DNA of 64,000 bases from Caulobacter sp. (GCA_029866155.1 JARWZW010000005.1:1-64000); one strand, 5' to 3'; counted from the stretch's first letter, positions 51,580 to 60,572 are shown. The notes: generated from the sequence alone by a model not told the origin. A program made the numbers and translations.

Positions 51580-54081
51580 GTGCAAGATCCGCTTGAGAGT
51601 GAACGCCTAACGGCGCTGGAACGGATGGAGGTCCTAGACTCCCCATCAGAGCCGCTGTTTGACAGCCTGACCGATCTGGCTGCGCAAACCTTCAAAACGC
51701 CCATCGCGCTGATTTCCTTGGTCGACCAGGAAAGACAGTGGTTCAAGGCCTGCGTAGGCCTCGATATCGATCACACCGCGCGGGGTGTTTCATTCTGCCA
51801 GCACGCGATTCTCTCGGATCAGGTGTTCGTCGTGCTCGACGCCGCCCATGACGAGCGGTTCCACGACAACCCCCTTGTCACCGGGTCGCCCAACATTCGG
51901 TTTTATGCCGGCGCCCCATTGATCACGCCCGAGGGGCACCGGCTGGGCGCGCTTTGCGTCATCGATACGGTGGCCCGCGAGACATTTACGGACACCGAAG
52001 CTTCGCGCCTCCAGGCAATTGCAAAGAGTGTCATGCAAGCGCTGCTCATGCGGCTTGATGTTCGCGAGCGCGAACGCATCGCGGTCGTTGCCGAACAGCA
52101 AAACAGGTTGCTCAAACTCGCCGAGGAAATGGCCGGTGTCGGGACCTGGTCATGGGATGTGGCCGCCGACCGCACGACCTGGTCTGACCAGGTCTATCGC
52201 ATTCATGGCTACGAGCCCGGCGCCGAACCGCCTGCGCTGCAAGGCGTGCTTGAGCGTTATCATCCGGACGATGCAAAGGTCTTGGCCGACCACGTTCAGC
52301 GCGCCGTCGCCGAAGGCCGCGACTACGAATTGGAGGCTCGCATCTACCGACCGGATGGCTCGGAGCGTCACATTGTCGCTCGCGGTTCTCCTCGTAGGGG
52401 CCCAAGCGGTGCGGTTGTGGCGATCCTGGGCACCTTCGTAGACGTCACCGGCCTCAAGCTCGCGGACGAAAACCTTCGTGCAAACGAGGCGCGCCTAAAA
52501 TACCTGATGGATCAGTCGGCCGACTTGATCATCCGCGTTGAGCCTGGCAAGGGCATCACCTGGGTTTCCCCGAGTTGCAGGCTCTACGGATTTGAGCCGG
52601 AGGAACTTATCGGGAGCCTGGCTCTTGAATTCTTCCATCCTGATGATCGGGCCCATCTTCAAGCGGTGCGCGCTGCACGGTTTGCAGGCCTTCCGGACCC
52701 TCCGGGAAGCACAGGTGAATACCGCGTCCGCCACAAGGACGGACGCTGGATCTGGGTTCAGGGCAACCCGACCCTGATCAGGCGCGCGGACGGCCAGGTC
52801 ATCGAGATCGTCACCATCTTGAGGGACGTGACCGCCCAGCGAGACATGGCCAGCGCCCTTGCGGCGACCCGTGACGCGGCTCAGGAGGCCGCTCAGGTGA
52901 AGGCCGACTTCTTGGCCAACATGAGCCACGAAATTCGCACGCCGCTGACCGGGATGCTGGGGTTTGCCGGGCTCCTGGAGGCCCTGGAAGATCTGTCTCC
53001 GACAGCCAAGAAATACGCCGACCGCATCGCCACCAGCGGCCAGGCGCTGTTGTCGGTCGTCAACGACATCCTGGACTTTTCCAAGCTGGACGCCGACCGG
53101 ATAGAACTCGACACCCACCCCTTCGATCCAGAGGCGCTAGTGGCTGAGTCGCTGGAGCTGGTGGCGGCCCAGGCTGCGGCCAAGGGGCTCCTGGTCTATA
53201 AGGATTTCCGCGGGCCCCTGCCGGCGGCTGTCCTCGCCGACAGCTCGCGGGTTCGCCAGGTGCTGCTGAACCTGCTGACAAACGCCATCAAGTTCACCGA
53301 AGCGGGCGCCGTGACGGTCACGGCTCGATACCAGAGCGAGGACGGCGGGCGTCTGTTTCTAAGTGTGACCGACACCGGCATTGGCGTCCCTCAAGACCGT
53401 CTGAATCGGCTCTTCCAGCGGTTCTCCCAGGTCGACGGCTCGAACACCCGCCAGTACGGCGGCACTGGACTTGGACTGGCGATTTCGAAGGGACTTGTCG
53501 AAAGGATGGGCGGCCGGATCGAGGTGGAGAGCCTCGAGGGGGAGGGCTCGACCTTCTGGTTCAGCATCGATGCGCCCATGGTCGAGCTGGAGAAGGCGCC
53601 AGCCGCAGCAACGCACCAGCCTGACGACAATCTGGCCACGGCACGGATGTTGTTGGTGGACGATGTGGCGATGAACCGCGAACTGGTGAGGATCATGCTT
53701 TCGCCTTTCGGCTTCGACATCACCGAGGCGGGGAACGGGGCCGAAGCGGTAGCTGCGGCGATGGCCGGACCGTTCGACCTGATCCTGATGGACCTGCAGA
53801 TGCCGGGCATGGACGGTCTGGCGGCGACAAAGGCGATCCGGTCCAGCAGCGATCTCAACCGCGACACCCCCATCGTCGCCTTGAGCGCCAACGTCCTGCC
53901 CATCCACCTCGCAGAGTGTCTAGAGGCCGGCATGAACGACCATATCGCCAAGCCCATTGTTCCGGCCGAACTGCTCACGAAAATCGCGCAATGGACCGAG
54001 CCGAACGAGTTCAGCGACGAGGCGGACGCTGGAGCCGGTTTGCTGGATCGGTGTTGTCCGGGTGGTCACAGGTTTCGGTAA
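51580..54081 (+). CDS. Hybrid histidine kinase: GAF-PAS-PAS-HisKA-HATPase-REC
   Basis: A soluble 833-aa sensor; no membrane segment is seen. GAF domain about residues 25-160 (FKTPIALISLVDQERQWFKA, FYAGAPLITPEGHRLGALCVID). PAS 1 about 180-295 (GTWSWDVAADRTTWSDQVYRIHGYEP). PAS 2 about 300-420 (DQSADLIIRVEPGKGITWVSPS, GRWIWVQGNPT). HisKA has His450 in NMSHEIRTPLTGMLGFAG. HATPase has NLLTNAIKF, DTGIGVP and GGTGLGLAISKGLV. The receiver has Asp738 in LILMDLQMPGMDG and the Lys of IAKPI. It starts with GTG after GGGGAGAGGA. No output partner or regulator is adjacent. The last about 16 residues (from GLLDRCCPGG) are encoded by repeat copy B rather than by kinase sequence, so the original C-terminus has been replaced. 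Confidence 0.95.
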   Translation: MQDPLESERLTALERMEVLDSPSEPLFDSLTDLAAQTFKTPIALISLVDQERQWFKACVGLDIDHTARGVSFCQHAILSDQVFVVLDAAHDERFHDNPLVTGSPNIRFYAGAPLITPEGHRLGALCVIDTVARETFTDTEASRLQAIAKSVMQALLMRLDVRERERIAVVAEQQNRLLKLAEEMAGVGTWSWDVAADRTTWSDQVYRIHGYEPGAEPPALQGVLERYHPDDAKVLADHVQRAVAEGRDYELEARIYRPDGSERHIVARGSPRRGPSGAVVAILGTFVDVTGLKLADENLRANEARLKYLMDQSADLIIRVEPGKGITWVSPSCRLYGFEPEELIGSLALEFFHPDDRAHLQAVRAARFAGLPDPPGSTGEYRVRHKDGRWIWVQGNPTLIRRADGQVIEIVTILRDVTAQRDMASALAATRDAAQEAAQVKADFLANMSHEIRTPLTGMLGFAGLLEALEDLSPTAKKYADRIATSGQALLSVVNDILDFSKLDADRIELDTHPFDPEALVAESLELVAAQAAAKGLLVYKDFRGPLPAAVLADSSRVRQVLLNLLTNAIKFTEAGAVTVTARYQSEDGGRLFLSVTDTGIGVPQDRLNRLFQRFSQVDGSNTRQYGGTGLGLAISKGLVERMGGRIEVESLEGEGSTFWFSIDAPMVELEKAPAAATHQPDDNLATARMLLVDDVAMNRELVRIMLSPFGFDITEAGNGAEAVAAAMAGPFDLILMDLQMPGMDGLAATKAIRSSSDLNRDTPIVALSANVLPIHLAECLEAGMNDHIAKPIVPAELLTKIAQWTEPNEFSDEADAGAGLLDRCCPGGHRFR

Positions 54082-54540
54082 CGACGAAACCCGCGCCTTG
54101 TGAGATTCTATGGCGGGCGGGACAGGGCGGGACAGGGAACCTCTCGGGGGCGTCGAAGCGGCCGGGTTGACTATCGCATGGGGCCGGTCAGTTCGTGCGG
54201 CGTCCCCCTGCACCCCGGCGGCGGGGGACGGGCGGCCGGGCGGCCGGGCGGCCCGGCGGAGTCCAGTATGGTGTCCCCGGAACTGCTGCTCGGAATCCTT
54301 CTCCCTGCAGGGAGAAGGTGTCGGCGAAGCCGACGGATGAGGGGCCGCACCGGCTGTAGTGTCTGATCCCGAAAACCTTTCAACACCGGCCGCGCGGAAC
54401 GACCCCCTCAACCGTCAGCCTACGGCTGCCACCTTCTCCCTCGAGGGGAGAAGAGGCCTCAATAAGCTTGAACGCGAAATCTGCTGCCGTGGCGAACCTG
54501 GCGGGTCGACCTGCCCTGGCCGCCCCCCGGCCCCTCGAAA
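54033..54540. repeat. Long dispersed repeat, copy B
   Basis: About 500 bp, directly repeated as copy C around the DUF3422 gene. It starts inside the kinase gene's last codons (GCCGGTTTGCTGGA at about 54034) and runs through GGTCACAGGTTTCGGTAACG, TCGAAGCGGCCGG, GCATGGGGCCGGTCAG and GTGTCCCCGG. It then has a REP-like unit (perfect 22-bp palindrome 54297-54318 and stem GTCGGC-GAA-GCCGAC 54320-54334), then GCGCGGAAC...GACCCCCTCAACCG and TCGACCTGCCCTGGCCG. The GGTTTCG...CGAAACC hairpin at about 54071-54091 also occurs in copy A. Confidence 0.85.
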
Positions 54541-54677
54541 ACCCGGGCCAAAGCCCGAGAACGGTGGGAGTCATGTAATAGTGTCCCCAGATTTGGTTCG
54601 ATTGCCGCGCCCTCTGTCAGGCCTCTGTGCTTAAATGCCGCCTTGACGGAACTTTACGCTCGGCTACCTGATCTTTG

Positions 54678-55964
54678 ATGGTCTCAGGAATATCCACGAA
54701 TTGGCGCTACCACCCGCAGCGCGATGCCCTGCTTGCAGAGGCTCACGCTCGCCCTTTCACTCCCCTGGTCGGCCCCGCGCTTGTGACGCGAATCGCCACG
54801 CTTTCAGGTCAGGCCGGCGAGCAAGGCGACCGCGCCCATATGGCGGCGCTGTGCCGCCGCCTTGGGCAAGCCGAACCGGGTCCCACAGCCCGTTGGTGTG
54901 GCCTTGAGGCCGGGACATGGCACCTGCGATGGGAGCGCCACACTGAGTTTTCGACCTGGACCTTCTTCCGTTCGCCTGCAGGCAAAGCTCTCTTCGCCGA
55001 GACCGCTCTCGACATGGCGCCGATTGACTGGCTTGGAGCCTGGCCAGGCGACGTTCTGGTCGCAACAAGGCTGGAAGTGTGGGGACATCTAGACGTCAAT
55101 GCTGCCGCAGCCCTGTTTGGCGTCGGAGTCACCGGCGGCCGACTGGTGGACAGCGACACGATTGTTCTGACTGATTTCAGGGCTGATGCGGAAGGCATGA
55201 CGAGGTTTCTGCTGTTATCCGACGCCGTTGGCGACGGCGCCCTAACCGGGCGACTTGTTCAGACCCTGCTGGAGGTCGAAACCTATCGTCTGATGGCTCT
55301 TCTTGCCTTTCCTGTCGCGGGGGAGTCAGCCTCAGCGCTCTCTTGCATCGAGGCCACAGCGGCGGACCTTGCCCACCAACTCGCCGAGGATGCCGATCCA
55401 GATGCCGACCGGCTGTTGCTGGATCGTCTGGCGGCCCTTGCTGGTGAGACCGAGGCGCTGATCAGCCGTACGAATTTCCGATTTGACGCAGCCGCAGCCT
55501 ACCACCGCCTCGTGCGCGAGCGGATCGAGCGGCTGCGAGAACATCACATCGAGGGTCTTCTGACGCTGGGCGAGTTCATGCAGCGTCGTTTGGACCCGGC
55601 GATGCGGACCTGCGATGCGGTCGCGGAACGTCAGCGAGCAGCCATCGCCCGGATCGCGCGCATGACCCAGATGCTCAACACCCGCGTCGAGGTCGCTGCC
55701 GAGGCCACAAGCGCCGCCCTGCTGGCATCAATGGACCGTCGCGCCGGTGCTCAGCTGAGGCTGCAGCAGGCTGTCGAGGGACTGTCAACCGTGGCTATCG
55801 CCTACTATGCGGTTGGCCTGTTGCTCTTGCCGTTGAAGGGATTGGAGCGAATATGGACCGGGTTCGACGCCACGCTCGGCGCGGGCTTGCTAACCCCGCT
55901 TGTGTTGGCGGGGGTCTGGCTTGGACTCCGAGCATTGCGCGAGCAATTCGCCGATAGGGGCTGA
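54678..55964 (+). CDS. DUF3422 family protein
   Basis: A 428-aa protein of the DUF3422 family, frequent in alphaproteobacteria and of unknown function. The N-terminal half (residues 1-230) has RYHPQRDALLAEAHARPFTPLVGPALVTRIA, WERHTEFSTWTFFR and LVDSDTIVLTDFRADAEGMTRFLLL, VETYRLMALLAFPVA. The C-terminal half is helical and ends in two hydrophobic segments (LSTVAIAYYAVGLLLLPL and LGAGLLTPLVLAGVWLGLRAL), as in CorA-like or other membrane-anchored proteins. It is bracketed by direct repeats B and C: B ends about 140 bp before it, and C begins on its stop codon. Start ATG 54678; ribosome site weak. Confidence 0.88.
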   Translation: MVSGISTNWRYHPQRDALLAEAHARPFTPLVGPALVTRIATLSGQAGEQGDRAHMAALCRRLGQAEPGPTARWCGLEAGTWHLRWERHTEFSTWTFFRSPAGKALFAETALDMAPIDWLGAWPGDVLVATRLEVWGHLDVNAAAALFGVGVTGGRLVDSDTIVLTDFRADAEGMTRFLLLSDAVGDGALTGRLVQTLLEVETYRLMALLAFPVAGESASALSCIEATAADLAHQLAEDADPDADRLLLDRLAALAGETEALISRTNFRFDAAAAYHRLVRERIERLREHHIEGLLTLGEFMQRRLDPAMRTCDAVAERQRAAIARIARMTQMLNTRVEVAAEATSAALLASMDRRAGAQLRLQQAVEGLSTVAIAYYAVGLLLLPLKGLERIWTGFDATLGAGLLTPLVLAGVWLGLRALREQFADRG

Positions 55965-56500
55965 CAAGGACCGGGGCGAGACGGGATTTCCGCATCCCCG
56001 GCCTCTCCGAACCACCCGCCCGGCCGCAGGCGCCGGTTTGCTGGACGGGTGAAGTCCGGGTGGTCACAGGGTTCGGTAACGAGGAAGTCCGCGCCTTGTC
56101 AGATTTTATGGCGGGCGGGACAGGACGGGACAGGGAACCTCTCGAGGGCGTCGAAGCGGCCGGAGTGACTATCGCATGGGGCCGGTCGGTTCGTGCGGCG
56201 TTCCCCTGCGCCTCGACGGCCAGGGGCCGGGCAGGGTTCAGGGTGGTGTCCCCGAACTGCGGAATCCTTCTCCCTGCAGGGAGAAGGTGTCGGCGAAGCC
56301 GACGGATGAGGGGCCGCACCGACCTACATCCATGATCATGAAGAAGACTGCCGGCAGCGGCCGCGCGGAAAGACCCCCTCAACCGACCCGCTGCGCGGGC
56401 CGCCCCCTCCCTCGGGGGGAAGCGTGGCTTCAATCAGCTTGAGCGCGAAATCCGCTGGGGTGGCGAACCCGGCGGTTCGACCTGCCCTGGCCGGTTCCCG
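55960..56500. repeat. Long dispersed repeat, copy C
   Basis: The left end, GCTGACA at 55960-55966, includes the DUF3422 stop codon TGA (55962-55964). The unit then matches copy A at its left half and copy B over its whole length, including the REP-like unit (perfect 22-bp palindrome 56266-56287, then GTCGGC-GAA-GCCGAC) and the tail TCGACCTGCCCTGGCCGG to about 56495. It ends directly before the nudC region. It is non-coding; a longer minus-strand frame here is open by chance or decay. Confidence 0.85.
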
Positions 56501-56557
56501 GTGAAATCGGGCAAGGCCCCTCTGGCGCCGGTCCCGGTTCCGGTGGCAAAAGGCGGC

Positions 56558-57481
56558 ATGTCCATTTCGCAAATCGCCAACATGTTCACCGGCAATCCGC
56601 TCGACCGCGCCAGCGATCGGCGGTCCAATCCCGCATGGCTGGCGGAAAAGCTGGCCGAGCCGGGGGCCCTGGCCCTGCCGCTGTGGAACGGCCAGCCCTT
56701 TACCGAGACCAGGGATGGCAAGCTGCAGCTGGCCTATCTGTCGGCGGCCATGGCCCAGGACCTGTCGGCGGGCTGGGAGCGGTTGCTGTTCCTGGGCCTG
56801 TGGAAGGAGACGGCGGTCTTTGCCCTGGACCTGGAGGGCGGGGCCGACCCGGCCGACGGGCCCCTGCAGGGACTGGGGCGGTTCCAGGACCTGCGGGCCA
56901 TCGCCATGGCCCTGCCGGGGTCGGAATCGGCCATCGCCGCAACGGCCAAGGGCATGTTCGAATGGCGGCGCAAGCATCGCCATTGCGCCAGCTGCGGCGA
57001 GGCCAGCCAGGTGGCCGAGGGCGGCTGGAAGCGGGTCTGCACCGCCTGCAAGGCCGAGCATTTCCCGCGCACGGACCCGGTGTCGATCATGCTGGCCACC
57101 CATCAGGGCCGTTGCCTGATGGGTCGCCAGGCCATGTGGCCCAAGGGCATGTTTTCCGCCCTGGCCGGGTTCCTGGAGCCCGGTGAAAGCATCGAGGAAT
57201 GCTGCGCCCGGGAGCTGATGGAAGAGGCGGGCCTGAGGGCGACGAAGGTGCGGTATCACTCCACCCAGCCCTGGCCCTATCCGTCCTCCCTGATGATCGG
57301 TCTGATCGCCGAGGTCGACAGTGATGAGGCGACTCCCGACCAGACCGAGCTGGAGGCCGTGCGCTGGTTCACCAAGGCCGAGGCCCGGGCCCTGCTGGCC
57401 GGGGAACTTCCGGGCCTGTTCTGCCCCCCGCCCCTGGCCATCGCCCACCAGCTGCTGAAGAGCTGGGCGGAGGAAGACTGA
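56558..57481 (+). CDS. nudC: NAD+ diphosphatase (NADH pyrophosphatase) NudC
   Basis: A Nudix hydrolase that cleaves NAD(H) and removes the NAD cap from RNA 5' ends. From ATG 56558 it is 307 aa. Motifs: NMFTGNPLDRASDRR at the N-terminus, zinc ribbon HCASCGEA...CTACKAEHFPRTDPVSIML with four Cys, the Nudix box GFLEPGESIEECCARELMEEAGL, and the NADH-family signature STQPWPYPSSLM. The open frame begins at GTG 56501 or ATG 56582; 56558 fits the best N-terminus and has an AAAAGG-like site. Repeat C ends right before it. Confidence 0.93.
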   Translation: MSISQIANMFTGNPLDRASDRRSNPAWLAEKLAEPGALALPLWNGQPFTETRDGKLQLAYLSAAMAQDLSAGWERLLFLGLWKETAVFALDLEGGADPADGPLQGLGRFQDLRAIAMALPGSESAIAATAKGMFEWRRKHRHCASCGEASQVAEGGWKRVCTACKAEHFPRTDPVSIMLATHQGRCLMGRQAMWPKGMFSALAGFLEPGESIEECCARELMEEAGLRATKVRYHSTQPWPYPSSLMIGLIAEVDSDEATPDQTELEAVRWFTKAEARALLAGELPGLFCPPPLAIAHQLLKSWAEED

Positions 57482-57863
57482 CCCTCAAGACCGGGTGGCC
57501 AAAATCTGACTCTTGAGTCCCGCAGGTCGCACCCGGCCGACGAAAACCCCAATGTCTGCTTTGCGAACCGAACTCATTGAGTAGAATCGACCCTTAGCGG
57601 TCCTTCATCTGTCCAAACCTCGAGGGCCGCGGTGCGCCAACAGCGGAAATTGAGGCGTCGCCAGAAACTCGCCGCTCGCATTTCAAGAGGCGGTCCAACG
57701 TGAGAGACCGCTTTCCAGATCCAAACCGAGGCGAAACAACCTCTGTAGTGCGTCGCGCTTCACGGCCTATGGCGTCCAGGATCTGCTCTGAAGTGCAGCT
57801 TCGCCGACGCTGGGGAGCGCCAGACACCGGGAGGTGGACTAGGCCCGGCACTAGCGTCTCCGT
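57482..57863. other. Gene-free flank, left side of the catabolic module
   Basis: About 380 bp without a supportable gene. The minus-strand frame 57594-57851 (85 codons) has no ribosome site and an unremarkable composition. The text includes AATGTCTGCTTTGCGAACC, resembling a degenerate repeated sequence type I have seen in this group of genomes. Nothing clearly functional is seen. Confidence 0.5.
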
Positions 57864-58499
57864 CTAGGTCGCCTCTTTGAGGTAGCCGGTGGCCGCCTTT
57901 GTGACTTCCTGCGCCAAGGCTGACCACGACATCTCCAGCAGGATGGGGTCGTCGCCGCGGGACTTCGAGACAAAAGACGATACTATAATTTGGTAGGAAA
58001 ACCCGATCACCGACAGCCGCCGTTGTTCGGGCAGGAAATGGAGAAAACCAGAAACGGCATTGTTGTAATGCCTAAAAACTCGGCCGCGGCCGGCCAGTCC
58101 AATGGCGCGGAGCGACGGAGTGCGCATGGGATAACTATACAATACGCGATGCAGCGCTTCATCCCGCTCCGATATTTCAGCGATGATTGCAGAGAGTTCA
58201 GATACAATCTCGCTCGGGCCAGCAAATTGTTGCCTGTTCAGACGCTCGCAGACAGCATCTTCCAATCGCCTTATGGCCTCCAGCTTGATGGCCTGAACGA
58301 TGCTGTCCTTGCCCTCGAAGCGTCGATAGAAGTTGCCGACAGAGATGCCCGCCGCTTCGGCAACCTCTGCCATTGAGAAGCCGTCATTTCCCTTGCGCAC
58401 AAGTACTTCGGTTGCAGCAGCGACAATACGGGCCAGCGCCGCGCGGCTGCGCTCCTGCACCGGGCGTCGGACGAAAGGAGAAGCCTCGTAAGAGTCCAT
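57864..58499 (-). CDS. TetR family transcriptional regulator
   Basis: A 211-aa repressor. FVRRPVQERSRAALARIVAAATEVLVRKGNDGFSMAEVAEAAGISVGNFYRRFEGKDSIVQAIK is the N-terminal HTH (recognition helix ISVGNFYRRFEGK). The C-terminal ligand domain is helical (ISERDEALHRVLYSYPMRTPSLRAIGLAGRG). Start 58499 is supported by AAGGGGAG. Base composition is less GC-rich than nearby genes. It is divergent from the acyl-CoA dehydrogenase, with a palindromic operator candidate in the shared 220-bp gap and a near copy in front of the enoyl-CoA hydratase, so it probably represses both units and its own gene until an acyl-CoA inducer binds. Confidence 0.93.
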   Translation of the reverse strand: MDSYEASPFVRRPVQERSRAALARIVAAATEVLVRKGNDGFSMAEVAEAAGISVGNFYRRFEGKDSIVQAIKLEAIRRLEDAVCERLNRQQFAGPSEIVSELSAIIAEISERDEALHRVLYSYPMRTPSLRAIGLAGRGRVFRHYNNAVSGFLHFLPEQRRLSVIGFSYQIIVSSFVSKSRGDDPILLEMSWSALAQEVTKAATGYLKEAT

Positions 58500-58646
58500 C
58501 TCCCCTTGTCCGTCAGGACACCGCACTGTCAACATTAACGCGCAGAAAAGGGCCGGAGCAGGCACGGATGCTGCGCCTGCCCGATCGCTATTCACGTATT
58601 GATCGGGACCTTGTCCGACATGGGAGTGCCCGGTCACTTCCCAGGC

Positions 58647-58670
58647 CAATATGCAAATGGTATTCGCTTT
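58647..58670 (+). promoter_or_regulatory. Candidate TetR operator, copy 1
   Basis: Core GCAAATGGTATTCGC at 58653-58667 is an imperfect 6-3-6 inverted repeat (GCAAAT, GGT, ATTCGC). Together with its flanks it matches copy 2 (62480-62503, opposite strand) at 22 of 24 positions. It ends 56 bp before the acyl-CoA dehydrogenase ATG. Confidence 0.75.
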
Positions 58671-58723
58671 TAGGCCTTCCTTTTCGAAATCCAGCCATTT
58701 TTCCGCCGCCGAGGACATGACCC

Positions 58724-59860
58724 ATGGACCTGCAACTCGCCCCCGCCGATCTGGCCTTTCGTGAAGAGGTTCGCGCCTTTCTGGACGAGCACCTGACCGA
58801 GGACTTGCGGGCAGCCGGGGCGGCAAGGACGGGCTCCTTCTGCGACCTGGCACCGACTGCAAAATGGCATGCCACCCTGCATCAAAAGGGGTGGGTGGCC
58901 CCGGACTGGCCCGTCGAGCACGGCGGCACGGGCTGGACAACGACCCAACGCCACATCTTTGCCTCCGAGTGCGCCTCGGCCGGGGCTCCGGGCATACATA
59001 GTTTTGGCATCCGCATGTGCGGTCCGGTGATTATCGGGCACGGAACCCCAGAGCAGCAGGCTCACTATCTCCCGAAGATCCTGTCGGGTGAACACCGTTG
59101 GTGTCAGGGCTATTCCGAGCCTGGCTCCGGCTCGGACCTCGCCTCACTTCAAACCCGCGCCCAGTCGGACGGGGACGACTATGTCGTGAACGGGACGAAA
59201 ATCTGGACCAGCCTGGCGCATCAGGCAACGCACATCTTCTGCCTGGTCAGAACCGACCCGGAGGCCAAGCCCCAGCGCGGCATCTCCTTCCTCCTGATCG
59301 ACCGCAACACGACGGGCCTGACGATGCGCCCGATCATCAACATTGCGGGCGAGCATGAGTTCAACCAGCTCTTCTTCGACAATGTACGGGTTCCAAAGTC
59401 CCAGCGGATCGGGGCGGAGAACGACGGCTGGACGGTCGCCAAATACCTTCTCGAATTTGAGCGCGGCGGCAACTACGCCAACGGACTCTGGGCGCGGTTG
59501 AAATGGGTGCGGGACCTGGCGTCCAGGTACGCCACCCAGGACGTAGGGTTTGGCCGCATGTTAACTCAGGTCGAGATCGACATCACGGCGGTCCAAATGC
59601 AGGAACACCGGATCGTTTCTGCTCTGGCCCTGGGCGAATCTCCGGGCAAGTCCGCTTCAATGCTCAAGCTCCAGGGCACCGTCCTCACCCAGCGCCTTGA
59701 CGAATTGGCGATCGAGGCCCTGGGACCGCAGGCGAGCCACGACGGTCGCGAGGCGGCTGTAGCCATGGGGCGCTATCTGTACGACCGGGCACTGACGATC
59801 CTCGGGGGAACCAGCGAGATCCAGCGCAACATCATGGCGCGGGCAATGCTGGGGATCTGA
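58724..59860 (+). CDS. Acyl-CoA dehydrogenase
   Basis: An FAD enzyme making the alpha,beta double bond in acyl-CoA. The 378-aa protein has MDLQLAPADLAFREEVRAFLDEHL at the N-terminus, WCQGYSEPGSGSDLASLQTRA (FAD/substrate loop), GDDYVVNGTKIWTSLAHQATHIFCLVRTD, RIGAENDGWTVAKYLLEFERGG, and LTILGGTSEIQRNIMARAMLGI at the end. The form resembles FadE-type dehydrogenases acting on steroid or branched-chain substrates rather than straight-chain ones, but the substrate is open. It forms a divergent pair with tetR and converges with the GST gene (11 bp between stops). Confidence 0.93.
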   Translation: MDLQLAPADLAFREEVRAFLDEHLTEDLRAAGAARTGSFCDLAPTAKWHATLHQKGWVAPDWPVEHGGTGWTTTQRHIFASECASAGAPGIHSFGIRMCGPVIIGHGTPEQQAHYLPKILSGEHRWCQGYSEPGSGSDLASLQTRAQSDGDDYVVNGTKIWTSLAHQATHIFCLVRTDPEAKPQRGISFLLIDRNTTGLTMRPIINIAGEHEFNQLFFDNVRVPKSQRIGAENDGWTVAKYLLEFERGGNYANGLWARLKWVRDLASRYATQDVGFGRMLTQVEIDITAVQMQEHRIVSALALGESPGKSASMLKLQGTVLTQRLDELAIEALGPQASHDGREAAVAMGRYLYDRALTILGGTSEIQRNIMARAMLGI

Positions 59861-59871
59861 AGGCGCCCGCC

Positions 59872-60483
59872 CTATTGCATCGTGATCGCGGTCTGGAAAG
59901 CAGGACGGGCGGCGACCCTGGCGACATAGGCCTTGAGATCCGGCATCTCGTCCGGCACGCACCCCAGTCGATGGCTCATGAAACACGCATGACCCAGCAT
60001 GATGTCGGCCGCGGAGAAGTCACCGATCAGATAGTCGCGGCTGTCGAGCGCGATGTTGACCGGCTCAAGGGATTTGGACAGCAGGCGTTGCGCCTGCCCC
60101 AGCACGGCGGCGTCGCGTCGATCTTCCGGAAGCAGGATTGTCTGGACCACAATGGTGTTGACGGCAGGCATCACCATGCCCTCGCAATAATGGAACCACT
60201 GGAGATACTCAGGAAACCGATTGTCATTCACGGCAGGCTTCAGCCCGCCATTCTTGTGGCGCTCCAGCACATAGTCGACGATCGCCCCGGATTCATAGAT
60301 CGAGACATCGCCGTCTTCGAGGACCGGAACTCTCCCGAGCGGGTGTCGCGCGCGGTGCTCTTCGGACTTCAGGTCCTTCGGATGAAACGCCATCTTGTTG
60401 ATCTCGTAAGGCAGTTGAAGCTCCTCGAGCAGCCAGACAATCCGTCCGGCCCGCGAATTCGGCGCAAAATGCAGTTTCAGCAT
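59872..60483 (-). CDS. Glutathione S-transferase
   Basis: A 203-aa GST: N-terminal thioredoxin-fold MLKLHFAPNSRAGRIVWLLEELQLPYEINKMAFHPKDLKSEEHRARHPLGRVPVLEDGDVSIYESGAIVDYV, with the glutathione-binding Ser of NSRAG and the cis-Pro/Glu-Ser loop (VPVL, YESGA). The helical C-terminal domain includes YLIGDFSAADIMLGHACF. It is the last gene of the minus-strand enoyl-CoA hydratase / monooxygenase / GST unit (90 bp after the previous stop). A role in handling an electrophilic intermediate is a guess from context. Confidence 0.93.
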   Translation of the reverse strand: MLKLHFAPNSRAGRIVWLLEELQLPYEINKMAFHPKDLKSEEHRARHPLGRVPVLEDGDVSIYESGAIVDYVLERHKNGGLKPAVNDNRFPEYLQWFHYCEGMVMPAVNTIVVQTILLPEDRRDAAVLGQAQRLLSKSLEPVNIALDSRDYLIGDFSAADIMLGHACFMSHRLGCVPDEMPDLKAYVARVAARPAFQTAITMQ

Positions 60484-60572
60484 CGGTTGTGGTGTCCTGA
60501 TGATCTACGGCGATGGCCGCGGCTTCGGGGCGTTGGGTTGACAGGTGGTCGAGGCGCTTTCCCGGCCGCACC

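Noticed and set aside
57594-57851. 85-codon minus-strand frame between nudC and tetR
   Set aside because: No start signal, no recognised motif, and composition not distinct from random; left as non-coding.
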